A program made the position numbers and the translations under genes. Positions 55,449-63,642 of a stretch of 64,000 nt of DNA are shown here, piece after piece. Origin of the DNA: Gammaproteobacteria bacterium. Its GTDB lineage: Bacteria; Pseudomonadota; Gammaproteobacteria; Francisellales; CACEW01. The first letter of the stretch is position 1. The number at the start of each line of letters is the position of its first letter. The notes beneath the pieces were generated by a model that saw only the letters and a list, made by a program, of their open reading frames with translations, was not told the DNA's origin and did not search any database. The stretch is taken from the NCBI GenBank assembly GCA_029256015.1, contig JAQSYQ010000001.1, positions 62,001 to 126,000 on the forward strand, written 5' to 3'.

Positions 55449-57827
55449 TTAGGGGTTACTTTGCATAGAATGTCCAGCACCTCCAGCAGCTCCCAGGCTT
55501 CCGGCAAATACGGTGACACTTGATCCAACTGCTACAGCAGGCAAAATTTTATCCCAATCTAGTTCACAGTACTGGCCTGCTTCGATTAAACCTTTAAAAC
55601 CTATATCTTCCTTAGAGTTAAATAAACAGGAAAACTCCTCAAACATAGCGTCACATACTTTAGGCTTAATCTTTTCCCAAATGGCCTCAAGATTCTCAGC
55701 TTTGATTTTTATACATAATTCATTGAACTGATCTGGATTGCTAAGCGAGAGAGCCTGTAAAAATTGTTTAGCCTGTTCCTTGATTAGCTTAGGGAGTTTA
55801 AGAGTCGCTGTCTGTATTGTAATAAACTTAATCTCAACATCCGGATGAATGCCCTGCAGTTGTTCTATAATTTTATTAAAGGTTCCGGCGACACAAATAG
55901 GCCTATCTTCGGATCCATCATCATTGCCATGCTCATCAAGATTATAGCCGCGCTGGATTTGGTACATGCCCTTTTTGAATTGATCTAAGGCATCTTCTAA
56001 GCTGCCATGTCTATTAGCATCATCATGTAGAGCTTTCCAGATTAAAGCCAATAGTTGCCTCATGCTAATCTGCGAAGTCCGGTCCTCAAATGTATAGCCA
56101 AATTCAGTAATTCGATTAATACAGGATTTGACTGTATTAGTGTGATCTTCCACGGCCTCAGACCAAGTAATGAGGCTTTCTAAAATAGAATCAAGCTTAG
56201 CTTTTGTATCGATAGCATCTTTGTAGCGCTCAAACAGCTTTTGAGCAGATAAGCTAACTGACTGGTGAACGCTTCTGGCATGGGTACTCTGAGCATAGTT
56301 CATCTCGGGCGGCAGTTCAGCTTCTAAAGTTTGCATATATTCTACTATCAAATCAGCAGCATAGTCTTGAATTCTCTCAGCACGATAGTCTTGCTCAGCT
56401 TCACGACAGATCAGTATAATATGATCAAAAGCGTGCTGAGTCAGCAAGTGTAATGGCATATTGTTCAATAGATTCGCCACATCCCTGTTTTGGAAATTGT
56501 TCAAATATGGCAAGCTGGCTTCAAAGTTTGCAAGACTTAATATTCTCGCTGCGCTTAAATTCTCACAAAGAATGTCCAAAGCATAGGCATTATTGGCATG
56601 CTGGCAAACCAGATTAAAAGTGCCTTGATCAAGCATTCTGCCTTGTTGTAAATGCCCTAATATATTAGCAATATCACTCCCTGTATAGGTATCCACACCC
56701 ATGCTTTCAATCAATATATTCATGTTGGCTTGTGAAAAAATATCAGCCAACGCCATGGCTTTAAATGCTGCAATCATATTTTCGACGTTTTCGATATTTT
56801 CAATTATTAAATTGAATTCCTCAGCATTAAGCTTAAGCCCCTCAACACCTAGCTCCGGCTTAGCCGTTAATTCAATAAGAGTCGCCTCAAGCTGATCAAT
56901 ATTCTTTTTGAACTCTTTTAATGACATTGTCGATAGCGCACCCCATTTATGTTGGTCGTTCTCGATATATTTCATATAGATATTAACTATCTGTTCTGCA
57001 TGATGAGCTCTCTCAATCAAAAAAGCCCGATCTTCAGGCATAAGAATATAATCTGTGCAGTAAAGTGCCAGTGCTTTTATTAAGCTTAAACCCACGTCAG
57101 GATGTGATTTAAGCAGCTGCAAATTTTCCTCTGTTAGCGCACGGTACCCATCCGGCTTAATGGATTCAATCAATTCGCTGGCAAGTTCATCTGCCTTTTC
57201 CGGCAAGTTGGCATAAATCCATAAAATAGCTTTAAGTAAAACATTCTTTATTTCGCTATTGTCTACATAATCGAATATTCTTCCTACTCTTTCGGCAGAT
57301 AAACAATGGCTATTAAGTGAAGCTTCTAGCGCTTTATCTATCTGATCACTTTCACGCCAATATTTGAATATAAAATCCACCATAGCATTTTGCAGCAAGT
57401 CTTGCCTATGCAACATTTCAAGAATATTAGCAATATGGGTGATAGATTGTTTAACTTCGCTTAAATCACCCTTATAATCCTCATTTAAAGCATCATATTG
57501 GCTTAAGATTTTAACTATATACGCTATATCATTGGCCAACTCAGGGTAAGCAAACAACCATTCAACGTTGGCTTGGCTTAATAAGTCTGAACGATCCAAA
57601 GACTCTAGCCCTGCTGCAAGTTGCGAAATATGGGCAATATTATCGAGCAATTTCGGCTTATTGGCTCTAATCAATGACTTGGAAGCTAACACCACCATAG
57701 CTTGGCTATAATCTAGCGCATGCTCAGGATACTGTTCTAAAATAGATTCATTGGAATCCAACAGATCGATGCCATCTAAAAGCTCACGTGCTTGATCTAA
57801 TTCAGTTTCGATATGACGCCCTTGCAT
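55449..57827 (-). CDS. Large helical-repeat protein, effector-like, unknown function
   Basis: A 792-residue soluble, strongly helical protein without signal peptide. Residues about 30-520 contain degenerate helical repeats in which a leucine-rich helix is followed by patterns such as DLLSQANVEWLF, DLLQNAMVDFIF, DIFSQANMNILI and RMLDQGTFNLVC. Residues about 610-760 form a distinct domain (MRQLLALIWKALHDD, MYQIQRGYNLDEHG, ICVAGTFNKIIEQLQGIHPD). I recall similar domains in long proteins of Legionellales, but cannot name a function. The ATG at 57827 has GGGAGAG upstream; an earlier start would enter tRNA-Val. The tail is Gly/Ser-rich. Confidence 0.75.
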   Translation of the reverse strand: MQGRHIETELDQARELLDGIDLLDSNESILEQYPEHALDYSQAMVVLASKSLIRANKPKLLDNIAHISQLAAGLESLDRSDLLSQANVEWLFAYPELANDIAYIVKILSQYDALNEDYKGDLSEVKQSITHIANILEMLHRQDLLQNAMVDFIFKYWRESDQIDKALEASLNSHCLSAERVGRIFDYVDNSEIKNVLLKAILWIYANLPEKADELASELIESIKPDGYRALTEENLQLLKSHPDVGLSLIKALALYCTDYILMPEDRAFLIERAHHAEQIVNIYMKYIENDQHKWGALSTMSLKEFKKNIDQLEATLIELTAKPELGVEGLKLNAEEFNLIIENIENVENMIAAFKAMALADIFSQANMNILIESMGVDTYTGSDIANILGHLQQGRMLDQGTFNLVCQHANNAYALDILCENLSAARILSLANFEASLPYLNNFQNRDVANLLNNMPLHLLTQHAFDHIILICREAEQDYRAERIQDYAADLIVEYMQTLEAELPPEMNYAQSTHARSVHQSVSLSAQKLFERYKDAIDTKAKLDSILESLITWSEAVEDHTNTVKSCINRITEFGYTFEDRTSQISMRQLLALIWKALHDDANRHGSLEDALDQFKKGMYQIQRGYNLDEHGNDDGSEDRPICVAGTFNKIIEQLQGIHPDVEIKFITIQTATLKLPKLIKEQAKQFLQALSLSNPDQFNELCIKIKAENLEAIWEKIKPKVCDAMFEEFSCLFNSKEDIGFKGLIEAGQYCELDWDKILPAVAVGSSVTVFAGSLGAAGGAGHSMQSNP

Positions 57828-57911
57828 AAAACTCTCCCGCCTTGAAATAAGCGGAACTTTTACCATAGTTTTATTGGAATGAAAAGCTTGCGGGTAGATC
57901 ATAAAAGAAAC

Positions 57912-57987
57912 TGGTAGGCACGAGTGGAATTGAACCACCGACCCCCACCATGTCAAGGTGGTGCTCTAACCCCTGAGCTACGTGCCT
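57912..57987 (-). tRNA. tRNA-Val (anticodon GAC)
   Basis: A 76-nt minus-strand tRNA. Acceptor AGGCACG pairs with CGTGCCT, discriminator A, CCA encoded. D arm GCTCAGGGGTTAGAGC, anticodon arm CCACC-TTGACAT-GGTGG (anticodon GAC) and T arm with GGTTCAATTCC are all present. Confidence 0.97.
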
Positions 57988-58036
57988 AATTCTTAATAGC
58001 CGTGATATTATTTGAATATTATTTAAGAGAATAAAT

Positions 58037-58459
58037 ATGACATATCGTATAGACATTGAAGCGCTTTCTAAACCGGAAGACTTAGAGGTTTTGCTAAATG
58101 GCCTTATAGCCCACAATATTGAGCAAACCCCTGCGGCAAATGATCGAGGCAATATTAATATTCTTATTAGAGATGAAACTAATAAAATAGTCGGCGGCTT
58201 AAAATCTTATTACTATCTGCAAGCCCTGCATGTGGATTATTTATATTTAAACAAAGAGCTGCGCCATTTAGGTTATGGCAAAAAAATGTTAGCGCTGGCT
58301 GAGGTCGAAGCTAAAAAACATCACTGCGGGCTGATTTATCTGTCGACTTTTTCCTTTCAAGCTCCTGCTTATTACCAAAAGCTTGGATTTGAGATATTTG
58401 CCGAGCTTGATCTGCCAACCGGCGATAAGCGGTATTATCTCAAAAAGTCAATTAGTTAA
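58037..58459 (+). CDS. GNAT-family N-acetyltransferase
   Basis: A 140-residue single-domain acetyltransferase. Motif A is YLNKELRHLGYGKKML (R/Q-x-x-G-x-G/K pattern), and the C-terminal half has the family's YYQKLGFEIFAEL. Such small GNATs acetylate amines of antibiotics, polyamines or proteins; the substrate is unknown. The start is 50 nt from the 5' end of the divergent tRNA-Val. Confidence 0.9.
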   Translation: MTYRIDIEALSKPEDLEVLLNGLIAHNIEQTPAANDRGNINILIRDETNKIVGGLKSYYYLQALHVDYLYLNKELRHLGYGKKMLALAEVEAKKHHCGLIYLSTFSFQAPAYYQKLGFEIFAELDLPTGDKRYYLKKSIS

Positions 58460-58462
58460 TAA

Positions 58463-58487
58463 CTGTCATTCCTGCAAAAGCGTGAAT
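58463..58487. repeat. TGTCATTCCTGC half element
   Basis: CTGTCATTCCTGCAAAAGCG is close to one end of the palindrome at 30981-31048 (CTGTCATTCCCGCAAAGGCG on the minus strand). It lies 3 nt after the stop of the GNAT gene and 8 nt from the stop of the convergent antitoxin gene. Confidence 0.55.
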
Positions 58488-58494
58488 CTAGACC

Positions 58495-58788
58495 TTAACT
58501 TCTAGCTGCCTTATCAACTATTTGGCCTGTGAAGAATTTATGCAACAAACTAGATAGCAAGGTTGCTGAAGGAATGCCTTCTCTCATAGCCAACTCTTGG
58601 GCTTTTAAATAATCCCGCTCAGTTAAGCGGATATTGATTCTATGTAGCTTATTTTGCTGATTGCTAAAAATAGAGCGAATACGTTTTTTTTCGCTTTCCA
58701 CATTAGGAACAGATTTAAGTTTGCCAGCTTCATAGGCATCCAGCATTGCTTGCTCTTCTTTATCAAGCTTGTAATTTTTCTTAGCCAT
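58495..58788 (-). CDS. CopG/BrnA-like antitoxin
   Basis: A 97-residue protein. The N-terminal half is charged (KLDKEEQAMLDAYEAGKLKS, as in many antitoxins of this type), and the C-terminal half is a ribbon-helix-helix unit (RINIRLTERDYLKAQELAMREGIPSATLLSSLLHKF as successive blocks) for DNA binding. It starts 2 nt after the toxin gene, with GGGAG inside the toxin's last codons. It would neutralise the toxin and repress the operon. Confidence 0.85.
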   Translation of the reverse strand: MAKKNYKLDKEEQAMLDAYEAGKLKSVPNVESEKKRIRSIFSNQQNKLHRINIRLTERDYLKAQELAMREGIPSATLLSSLLHKFFTGQIVDKAARS

Positions 58789-58790
58789 GC

Positions 58791-59069
58791 TTATTCTCCC
58801 TTAAATTTTTTGTTGGCTTTTCTACTTCTAAAAGCGGTTTTTAGAAAAATCTTTTCTTTATCTTCAACAAATGGAACCAAAACCACATATTCATCCACTT
58901 CAACTACAAGCATTTTTTGATGAGGATATTCTACGCTTGGATTATCAATAACATCCAATAAATATCCATTATCAATAGCAATACTTATAGCCTCAAAGCT
59001 TAAATCTCTTTGTTCAATAAGAAGCTTGTTTTTACCTTCGCTCCATTCTATAGGCTTATCAAATTTCAT
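58791..59069 (-). CDS. BrnT-like toxin
   Basis: A 92-residue protein resembling the BrnT/RelE-fold ribonuclease toxins: IEWSEGKNKLLIEQRDLSFEAI corresponds to the family's WDxxKNxxNxxKHGxSFEEA, and the end FRSRKANKKFKG to the usual basic SARKA-type terminus. The His usual before the GxSF turn reads Arg-Asp here. First gene of the pair; the gene order toxin then antitoxin is that of BrnT/BrnA. An alternative is a DUF4258-type relative. Confidence 0.75.
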   Translation of the reverse strand: MKFDKPIEWSEGKNKLLIEQRDLSFEAISIAIDNGYLLDVIDNPSVEYPHQKMLVVEVDEYVVLVPFVEDKEKIFLKTAFRSRKANKKFKGE

Positions 59070-59188
59070 TTTTTGCCTTTTGTCGCCTTTTGTGTATTAT
59101 AGGCTTAAAATCGTTTTAATTCAAGGATCACAATGGGCCTCATCTTCACGGGAAGAATCAAGAAAGCCGAAATCAGAAAAAGATAATG

Positions 59189-59770
59189 TTAGGAACGATA
59201 AACCCCATCCCGCTTTAGCACTTTGGCAAAAGTCACTAAAAGAATTTTAAGGTCGAGCCAGAGGCTGAAGTTTTTGACATATTGGGCATCCCATCCGGCA
59301 ATTTCTTCCCAGCTAATCCGGTTCCTTCCCTTTATCTGAGCAAGTCCTGTTATGCCAGGTTTTACTTTAAATCTTATTTTTTGGATTTCGTTGTATTGGC
59401 TTAATGGCGGATCATCGGTATTTCTGGGTCTTGGGCCTACCAGGCTCATATTCCCTTTTATGACGTTCCATAACTGAGGAAGCTCATCCAAGCTCCAGGC
59501 TCGGATAAATCGGCCAAATTGGGTTAGCCTTGGATCACTTGGGTTGCCTGGCAGTTCATCCCTCAAACTGTCTGAACCCATTTGCATGGAACGAAACTTG
59601 TAGATTTCAAAAGGCTTAGCATTTTTGCCAAATCTTTGCTGGCAATAAAATATCGGGCCTCTGTCTTCAAGCCATACTCCAAACCCGATTAATAATAGGA
59701 AAGGAAGCAGTGCTATAAACAAAAGACTGGCTATACAAAAATCGAATATTCGCTTAATAATAAACTGCAT
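59189..59770 (-). CDS. Small phosphoglycosyl transferase (PglC-like)
   Basis: A 193-residue monotopic sugar transferase: one N-terminal hydrophobic re-entrant helix (about 10-32), RGPIFYCQQRFGKNAKPFEIYKFRSM in family order, SLDELPQLWNVIKGNMSLVGPRP with the catalytic Asp-Glu pair, and GITGLAQIKGRN. It transfers a sugar phosphate from a UDP-sugar to undecaprenyl phosphate and so starts assembly of a surface glycan at the inner membrane. It follows the double glycosyltransferase by 8 nt and ends the surE-nlpD-galU-GT unit. Confidence 0.92.
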   Translation of the reverse strand: MQFIIKRIFDFCIASLLFIALLPFLLLIGFGVWLEDRGPIFYCQQRFGKNAKPFEIYKFRSMQMGSDSLRDELPGNPSDPRLTQFGRFIRAWSLDELPQLWNVIKGNMSLVGPRPRNTDDPPLSQYNEIQKIRFKVKPGITGLAQIKGRNRISWEEIAGWDAQYVKNFSLWLDLKILLVTFAKVLKRDGVYRS

Positions 59771-59778
59771 TGAGCTTG

Positions 59779-62025
59779 TTATTCCATTTCAAATGCTTTG
59801 ATTATAGCTTGATTCACTTTGCGCACGTCATATTTTTCTTCAGCCATTTTTCGGCTGGCTTGACCTTGGCTTATAATTAAATCGGGCTGCTCGATAAATT
59901 GCCTCATGGCATTGGCTAAAGCTTCTGGATTTTGAGGAGGAATCAAATAACCATTCGCGCCTTCTTGAACAGTTTCACGGCACCCTGGCATATCGGTAGT
60001 GATAATGGCCCTACCCATTGCCATGGCCTCTAAAATGGCCCTTGGAGTCCCTTCTCGATAATAGGAAGGCAATACAAATACACTGGCCTGCTCAATTGCA
60101 GGACGAACATCGCTTAACTCTCCTAAATACTCAATGTTTTTGGATTGAAGCCACTCATCCAGCTCAGATTGGCTTATGCTGGATGGAGAGGGATAATGCG
60201 ATCCCACCAGCAAAAATCTAACTTCCGGGTACTGAGATCGAATGATTTTGGCAGCTGCTACGTAATCTGCAATGCCTTTTTCCTTGAGTAATCTCGCCAC
60301 CAGAATAAAGCTGCACTTTTCAGGATAGGCAGTCATTTTGTATTCGCTTAAATCCACCCCCGAACCATTCACTACTTTCACTTTATCAGCAGGCACTAGC
60401 TTATTATCGATAAACTGATTCGCATCATCAGGATTTTGGAAAAAGACTACCTGGTTATAATCAACTACCCGTTTAAGTAAGCTTTTTAAAACTGCTTGTA
60501 GGCATCTTTGCTTGAAGCTATTTCCTGAAAACACATAACCCAAACCGGTTAGCATCGAAGCAATATGAGGGACTTTATAGCGTTTTGCCAACCATGATCC
60601 ATATACAATCGGTTTTAAAGTATAAGTCAGTACATAATCAGGCCGATGCGATTTAATCAGCTTTCTTAAACTTAAAATGGTTCTGACATCTGAAAATGGA
60701 TTAAGGCTGGTGTGGTTCAAATGAATAGCTTGAAACTGGATCCCGGGTTCTCCTTCTTTGCTCATCCTGAGCTTGTCGAAGGAGCCCCAGGATGACAAAT
60801 TACCTGGAGCTGCGGCAATCACTTGATAGCCCCTTGCCTGCCAGTCTTTCATTAAATGTAATCGAAACCTAAGTAAACTTGAGACTGAACTGCCAATAAT
60901 CAAAACCTTTTTGCTTAGGTAAAGCTTTTCATAGGCCTCGGTCATTGCTTTGATATGATAATGTTCAACAACCCTGCTTCTAGCTTGGCGACCTAGTTTC
61001 TGCCTTTGTTCAACAGGCAATGCAGCGACTTGATTCATGACGCTAAGCATTTGAGGGACATTGTTCGGCTTAACAGACCAACCGCATTCCCCTATTATTT
61101 CAGCGCAATCCCCTACTTCTGTCACGATACAAGGAAGCTCACAACTCATAGCTTCCATCAAAATTAATGGGCTGGTTTCTCCTGAAATGGAGGAGCAAAC
61201 TAATATGTCTATAAAGGGTAGGCATTCAGCTACGTTTTGAACTTCACCAAACAAAATGACTTTTTCTGATAAATCAAACTGCTCAATAAGCTTAAGTAAA
61301 GCACCATTGTTCAAATCAATACCTGCACCTGCTAATACCAATTTGCTTGGAAAGTTTAACTGGCTAAAAGCTTCTAATAATACTTTAAAGCCTTTTTGGG
61401 GATGAAATCTTGCAAATACTCCAAATACCAGCTCATTATCTGCAATGCCAAGCTTTTGCCTTAAATCTAATCGTATAGCCTGATTGGGCAAAAAGGCGGC
61501 GGGATCAATCGCATTGCGAATCACTGACATTTTACTGGCTTGATAGCCATAGTGCTCATGATATTCTGCAGCTTTTTTGGCGGTTACTATGATAGCACTG
61601 GGCACGTAATAGGATAGCTTTGCGCAAAGCTTCATTACCCATCTAGTTGATAGCTTAAGATTAGAAGCATCACTGTGATGGATGCTCCAGACTATCTTTT
61701 TAATTCCCGCCATTTTTGCAGCCAGCCCACCTAATAAATCTGCATGATACATCCAGGTATGCACGACATCAGGCCGGCTTAACTTCAATATCCGGACAAG
61801 CTGATAAAAGCTTATTAAGGGAAAAAACTTAGGGGTTTTGAGATAATGAATTTTACAAGGAAGCGCTTCAATATTTTCTGCAATGGGCCCCGCTTTCCCC
61901 AAACAAATCACTTCAATATCAAAACGCTCATGATCTGCATTTTTAAGCAGATTATACAAAAGGACCTGGGCACCGCCTGATGACAGGCTCGTGATAATGT
62001 GAACTAGCTTGGTTTTAGAAGACAT
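59779..62025 (-). CDS. Two-domain glycosyltransferase (fused GT4-GT4) with in-frame repeat
   Basis: A 748-residue protein made of two complete GT4-type (GT-B fold) glycosyltransferases. Unit 1 (about 1-370) has SLSSGGAQVLLYNLL and GETSPLILMEAMSCELP (the E-x7-E motif). Unit 2 (about 371-748) has VLIIGSSVSSLLRFRLHL, LTGLGYVFSG and EGTPRAILEAMAMGR and resembles PglA-type galactosamine transferases. Normally these are separate genes; here no stop lies between them. Residues 409-430 are encoded by a dispersed palindromic repeat. It should build the glycan started by the PglC-like enzyme. Confidence 0.9.
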   Translation of the reverse strand: MSSKTKLVHIITSLSSGGAQVLLYNLLKNADHERFDIEVICLGKAGPIAENIEALPCKIHYLKTPKFFPLISFYQLVRILKLSRPDVVHTWMYHADLLGGLAAKMAGIKKIVWSIHHSDASNLKLSTRWVMKLCAKLSYYVPSAIIVTAKKAAEYHEHYGYQASKMSVIRNAIDPAAFLPNQAIRLDLRQKLGIADNELVFGVFARFHPQKGFKVLLEAFSQLNFPSKLVLAGAGIDLNNGALLKLIEQFDLSEKVILFGEVQNVAECLPFIDILVCSSISGETSPLILMEAMSCELPCIVTEVGDCAEIIGECGWSVKPNNVPQMLSVMNQVAALPVEQRQKLGRQARSRVVEHYHIKAMTEAYEKLYLSKKVLIIGSSVSSLLRFRLHLMKDWQARGYQVIAAAPGNLSSWGSFDKLRMSKEGEPGIQFQAIHLNHTSLNPFSDVRTILSLRKLIKSHRPDYVLTYTLKPIVYGSWLAKRYKVPHIASMLTGLGYVFSGNSFKQRCLQAVLKSLLKRVVDYNQVVFFQNPDDANQFIDNKLVPADKVKVVNGSGVDLSEYKMTAYPEKCSFILVARLLKEKGIADYVAAAKIIRSQYPEVRFLLVGSHYPSPSSISQSELDEWLQSKNIEYLGELSDVRPAIEQASVFVLPSYYREGTPRAILEAMAMGRAIITTDMPGCRETVQEGANGYLIPPQNPEALANAMRQFIEQPDLIISQGQASRKMAEEKYDVRKVNQAIIKAFEME
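60738..60799. repeat. Composite palindromic repeat inside the glycosyltransferase gene
   Basis: Ends GGATCCCGGGTTCT and CCCAGGATGACA match the repeat at 52204-52238; the centre contains TCATCCTGAGCTTGTCGAAGG, a widespread dispersed repeat core. In the gene frame it is read as SSWGSFDKLRMSKEGEPGI, without stop or shift. Confidence 0.8.
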
Positions 62026-62030
62026 TATTG

Positions 62031-62897
62031 TTAGGCTTTAAAACGCTTATATAAATACGCTTTCCAGGTTTCACCAAATTCAGGGTGAAGCATGGCATAG
62101 TCTAGATTTGCCTCTAAATAGCCTAATTTGCTGCCGCAGTCATAGCGCTTACCATCAAATGTATAGGACATGACTTTATGGGTCTTGATTAATTCAGCGA
62201 TAGCATCGGTTAACTGGATTTCCCCGCCTTTACCTGGCTGAGTTTTTTCAAGCAAAGCAAAAATCTCAGAGGGTAAAATATAACGCCCCACTACCGCTAA
62301 GTCGGAAGGGGATTCACTAGGCTTTGGCTTTTCAACTATTTTAGTAATCATATTTTGCTGATCGGCCACCACAATCCCATATTGTTGAGAATGCTCTATA
62401 TCAATTTTCTCTACGGCTAGTACGCCTGCTTGCTGCTCGTTATACTGATCAACCATTTGAGCCAGGCAGGATTTGCCATTGCCTCGAATCAAATCATCCG
62501 CCAATAAAACGGCAAAGGGTTCGTTTCCTACTAAATCTTTAGCACATAAAACCGCATGACCTAAACCTAAAGCCTCTTGTTGCCTGATGTAAATACAATT
62601 GATGCCCTTTGGAGGCAAGTTCTGTATTTCAGCCAGGGCTTTATGTTGGGCTTTTTCAGCAAGCTTAGCTTCAAGCTCATAGTTTTTATCAAAATGGTCT
62701 TCAATAGCCCTTTTTGCGCCGCTTGTAATAAAAATTAAATCTTTAATACCGGCTGCAATGGCTTCTTCTACTGCATACTGAATCAAAGGCTTATCGACAA
62801 CAGGCATCATCTCTTTTGGGCTGGCCTTGGTAGCAGGCAAAAACCGCGTGCCTAATCCTGCAACAGGGAACACTGCTTTACGAATAGTTTTCAACAC
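62031..62897 (-). CDS. galU: UTP-glucose-1-phosphate uridylyltransferase
   Basis: A 288-residue nucleotidyltransferase that makes UDP-glucose for surface glycans. Signatures: VFPVAGLGTRFLPATKASPKEMM as consecutive blocks, VDKPLIQYAVEEA, LADDLI and GKGGEIQLTDAI. The start is a GTG at 62897 with GGAGAA upstream. It lies 13 nt after nlpD and 5 nt before the glycosyltransferase gene, which fits a role in supplying their sugar donors. Confidence 0.96.
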   Translation of the reverse strand: MLKTIRKAVFPVAGLGTRFLPATKASPKEMMPVVDKPLIQYAVEEAIAAGIKDLIFITSGAKRAIEDHFDKNYELEAKLAEKAQHKALAEIQNLPPKGINCIYIRQQEALGLGHAVLCAKDLVGNEPFAVLLADDLIRGNGKSCLAQMVDQYNEQQAGVLAVEKIDIEHSQQYGIVVADQQNMITKIVEKPKPSESPSDLAVVGRYILPSEIFALLEKTQPGKGGEIQLTDAIAELIKTHKVMSYTFDGKRYDCGSKLGYLEANLDYAMLHPEFGETWKAYLYKRFKA

Positions 62898-62910
62898 AAA
62901 TTCTCCAAAA

Positions 62911-63642
62911 TCAGTTAGCAGGCAGATAGCTTAAAGGATTGACTACATTGCCTGATTTTCTAATTTCAAAGCGCAGTTGAGCTTGCTGTTGCAGCTGCCC
63001 CATTGTAGCAATTTGTTGGCCACGAGCGACTTGCTGCCCTTCTTTTACCATTAGCTTTTGGTTATTTCCATAAGCAGTTAAGAAATTATTAGCAGATCGA
63101 ATGATAATCATATTGCCGTAGCTGCCTGAGCCTACACCGCTGAATACCACTTGTCCGCTTGCCGCAGCGTAAATAGGTTGGCCCGCTGTTCCCGCAATAT
63201 TAATGCCTTTTGGCGCTCCTGTAATAAGGTTGCCTTGAGTTGGCCAAGACCAGGTAATGCCCTCTGCCGCATTAGTTGAACTCACTGGTGGGGTTGTCTG
63301 ACCTAATGTTGCTGGCGCTGTGGTTTGCTGGGGACTAGCGGGAGCTTGTGAAGTATTTGTTGTACTCACTGGGGCCGGCTCATTAACAGGTTCAGAAACA
63401 GCCGGAGGCAAATCACTGGCTTTCGGATTCTTTATCGTTAAAGTTTGACCGACTCGAATTGTGTAAGGCGAAGCTATATTGTTATAGCTCGCAAGATCTT
63501 GAGAACTCACCTTAAATTTGCGCGCAATGCTATTGATAGTATCGCCCTGCTGAACGGTATAAGTACTGGAAGACCTTAAAAAGCCATGAGTACAGCCTGT
63601 TAATAGTAGAGCACTAAAGCCTAACGCAATGATTTTTTTCAT
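62911..63642 (-). CDS. nlpD: NlpD-type LysM/M23 lipoprotein
   Basis: A 243-residue lipoprotein: signal peptide with lipobox LLLTGC (Cys near residue 17), LysM domain (YTVQQGDTINSIARKF...GQTLTIK, about 27-70), a Pro/Thr/Ala-rich linker, and a C-terminal M23 domain (WPTQGNLITGAPKGINIAG, about 135-240). As in E. coli NlpD the zinc ligands are missing (for example GINIAG where active enzymes have HxGxD), so it probably activates an amidase rather than cutting peptidoglycan. The start overlaps the surE stop as ATGA, with GAGGAA upstream. Confidence 0.93.
   Translation of the reverse strand: MKKIIALGFSALLLTGCTHGFLRSSSTYTVQQGDTINSIARKFKVSSQDLASYNNIASPYTIRVGQTLTIKNPKASDLPPAVSEPVNEPAPVSTTNTSQAPASPQQTTAPATLGQTTPPVSSTNAAEGITWSWPTQGNLITGAPKGINIAGTAGQPIYAAASGQVVFSGVGSGSYGNMIIIRSANNFLTAYGNNQKLMVKEGQQVARGQQIATMGQLQQQAQLRFEIRKSGNVVNPLSYLPAN

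Noticed and set aside
57871..58152. 93-residue minus-strand open frame across tRNA-Val and the GNAT start
   Set aside because: It covers a whole tRNA gene and the antisense of a recognisable acetyltransferase; no Shine-Dalgarno or family.
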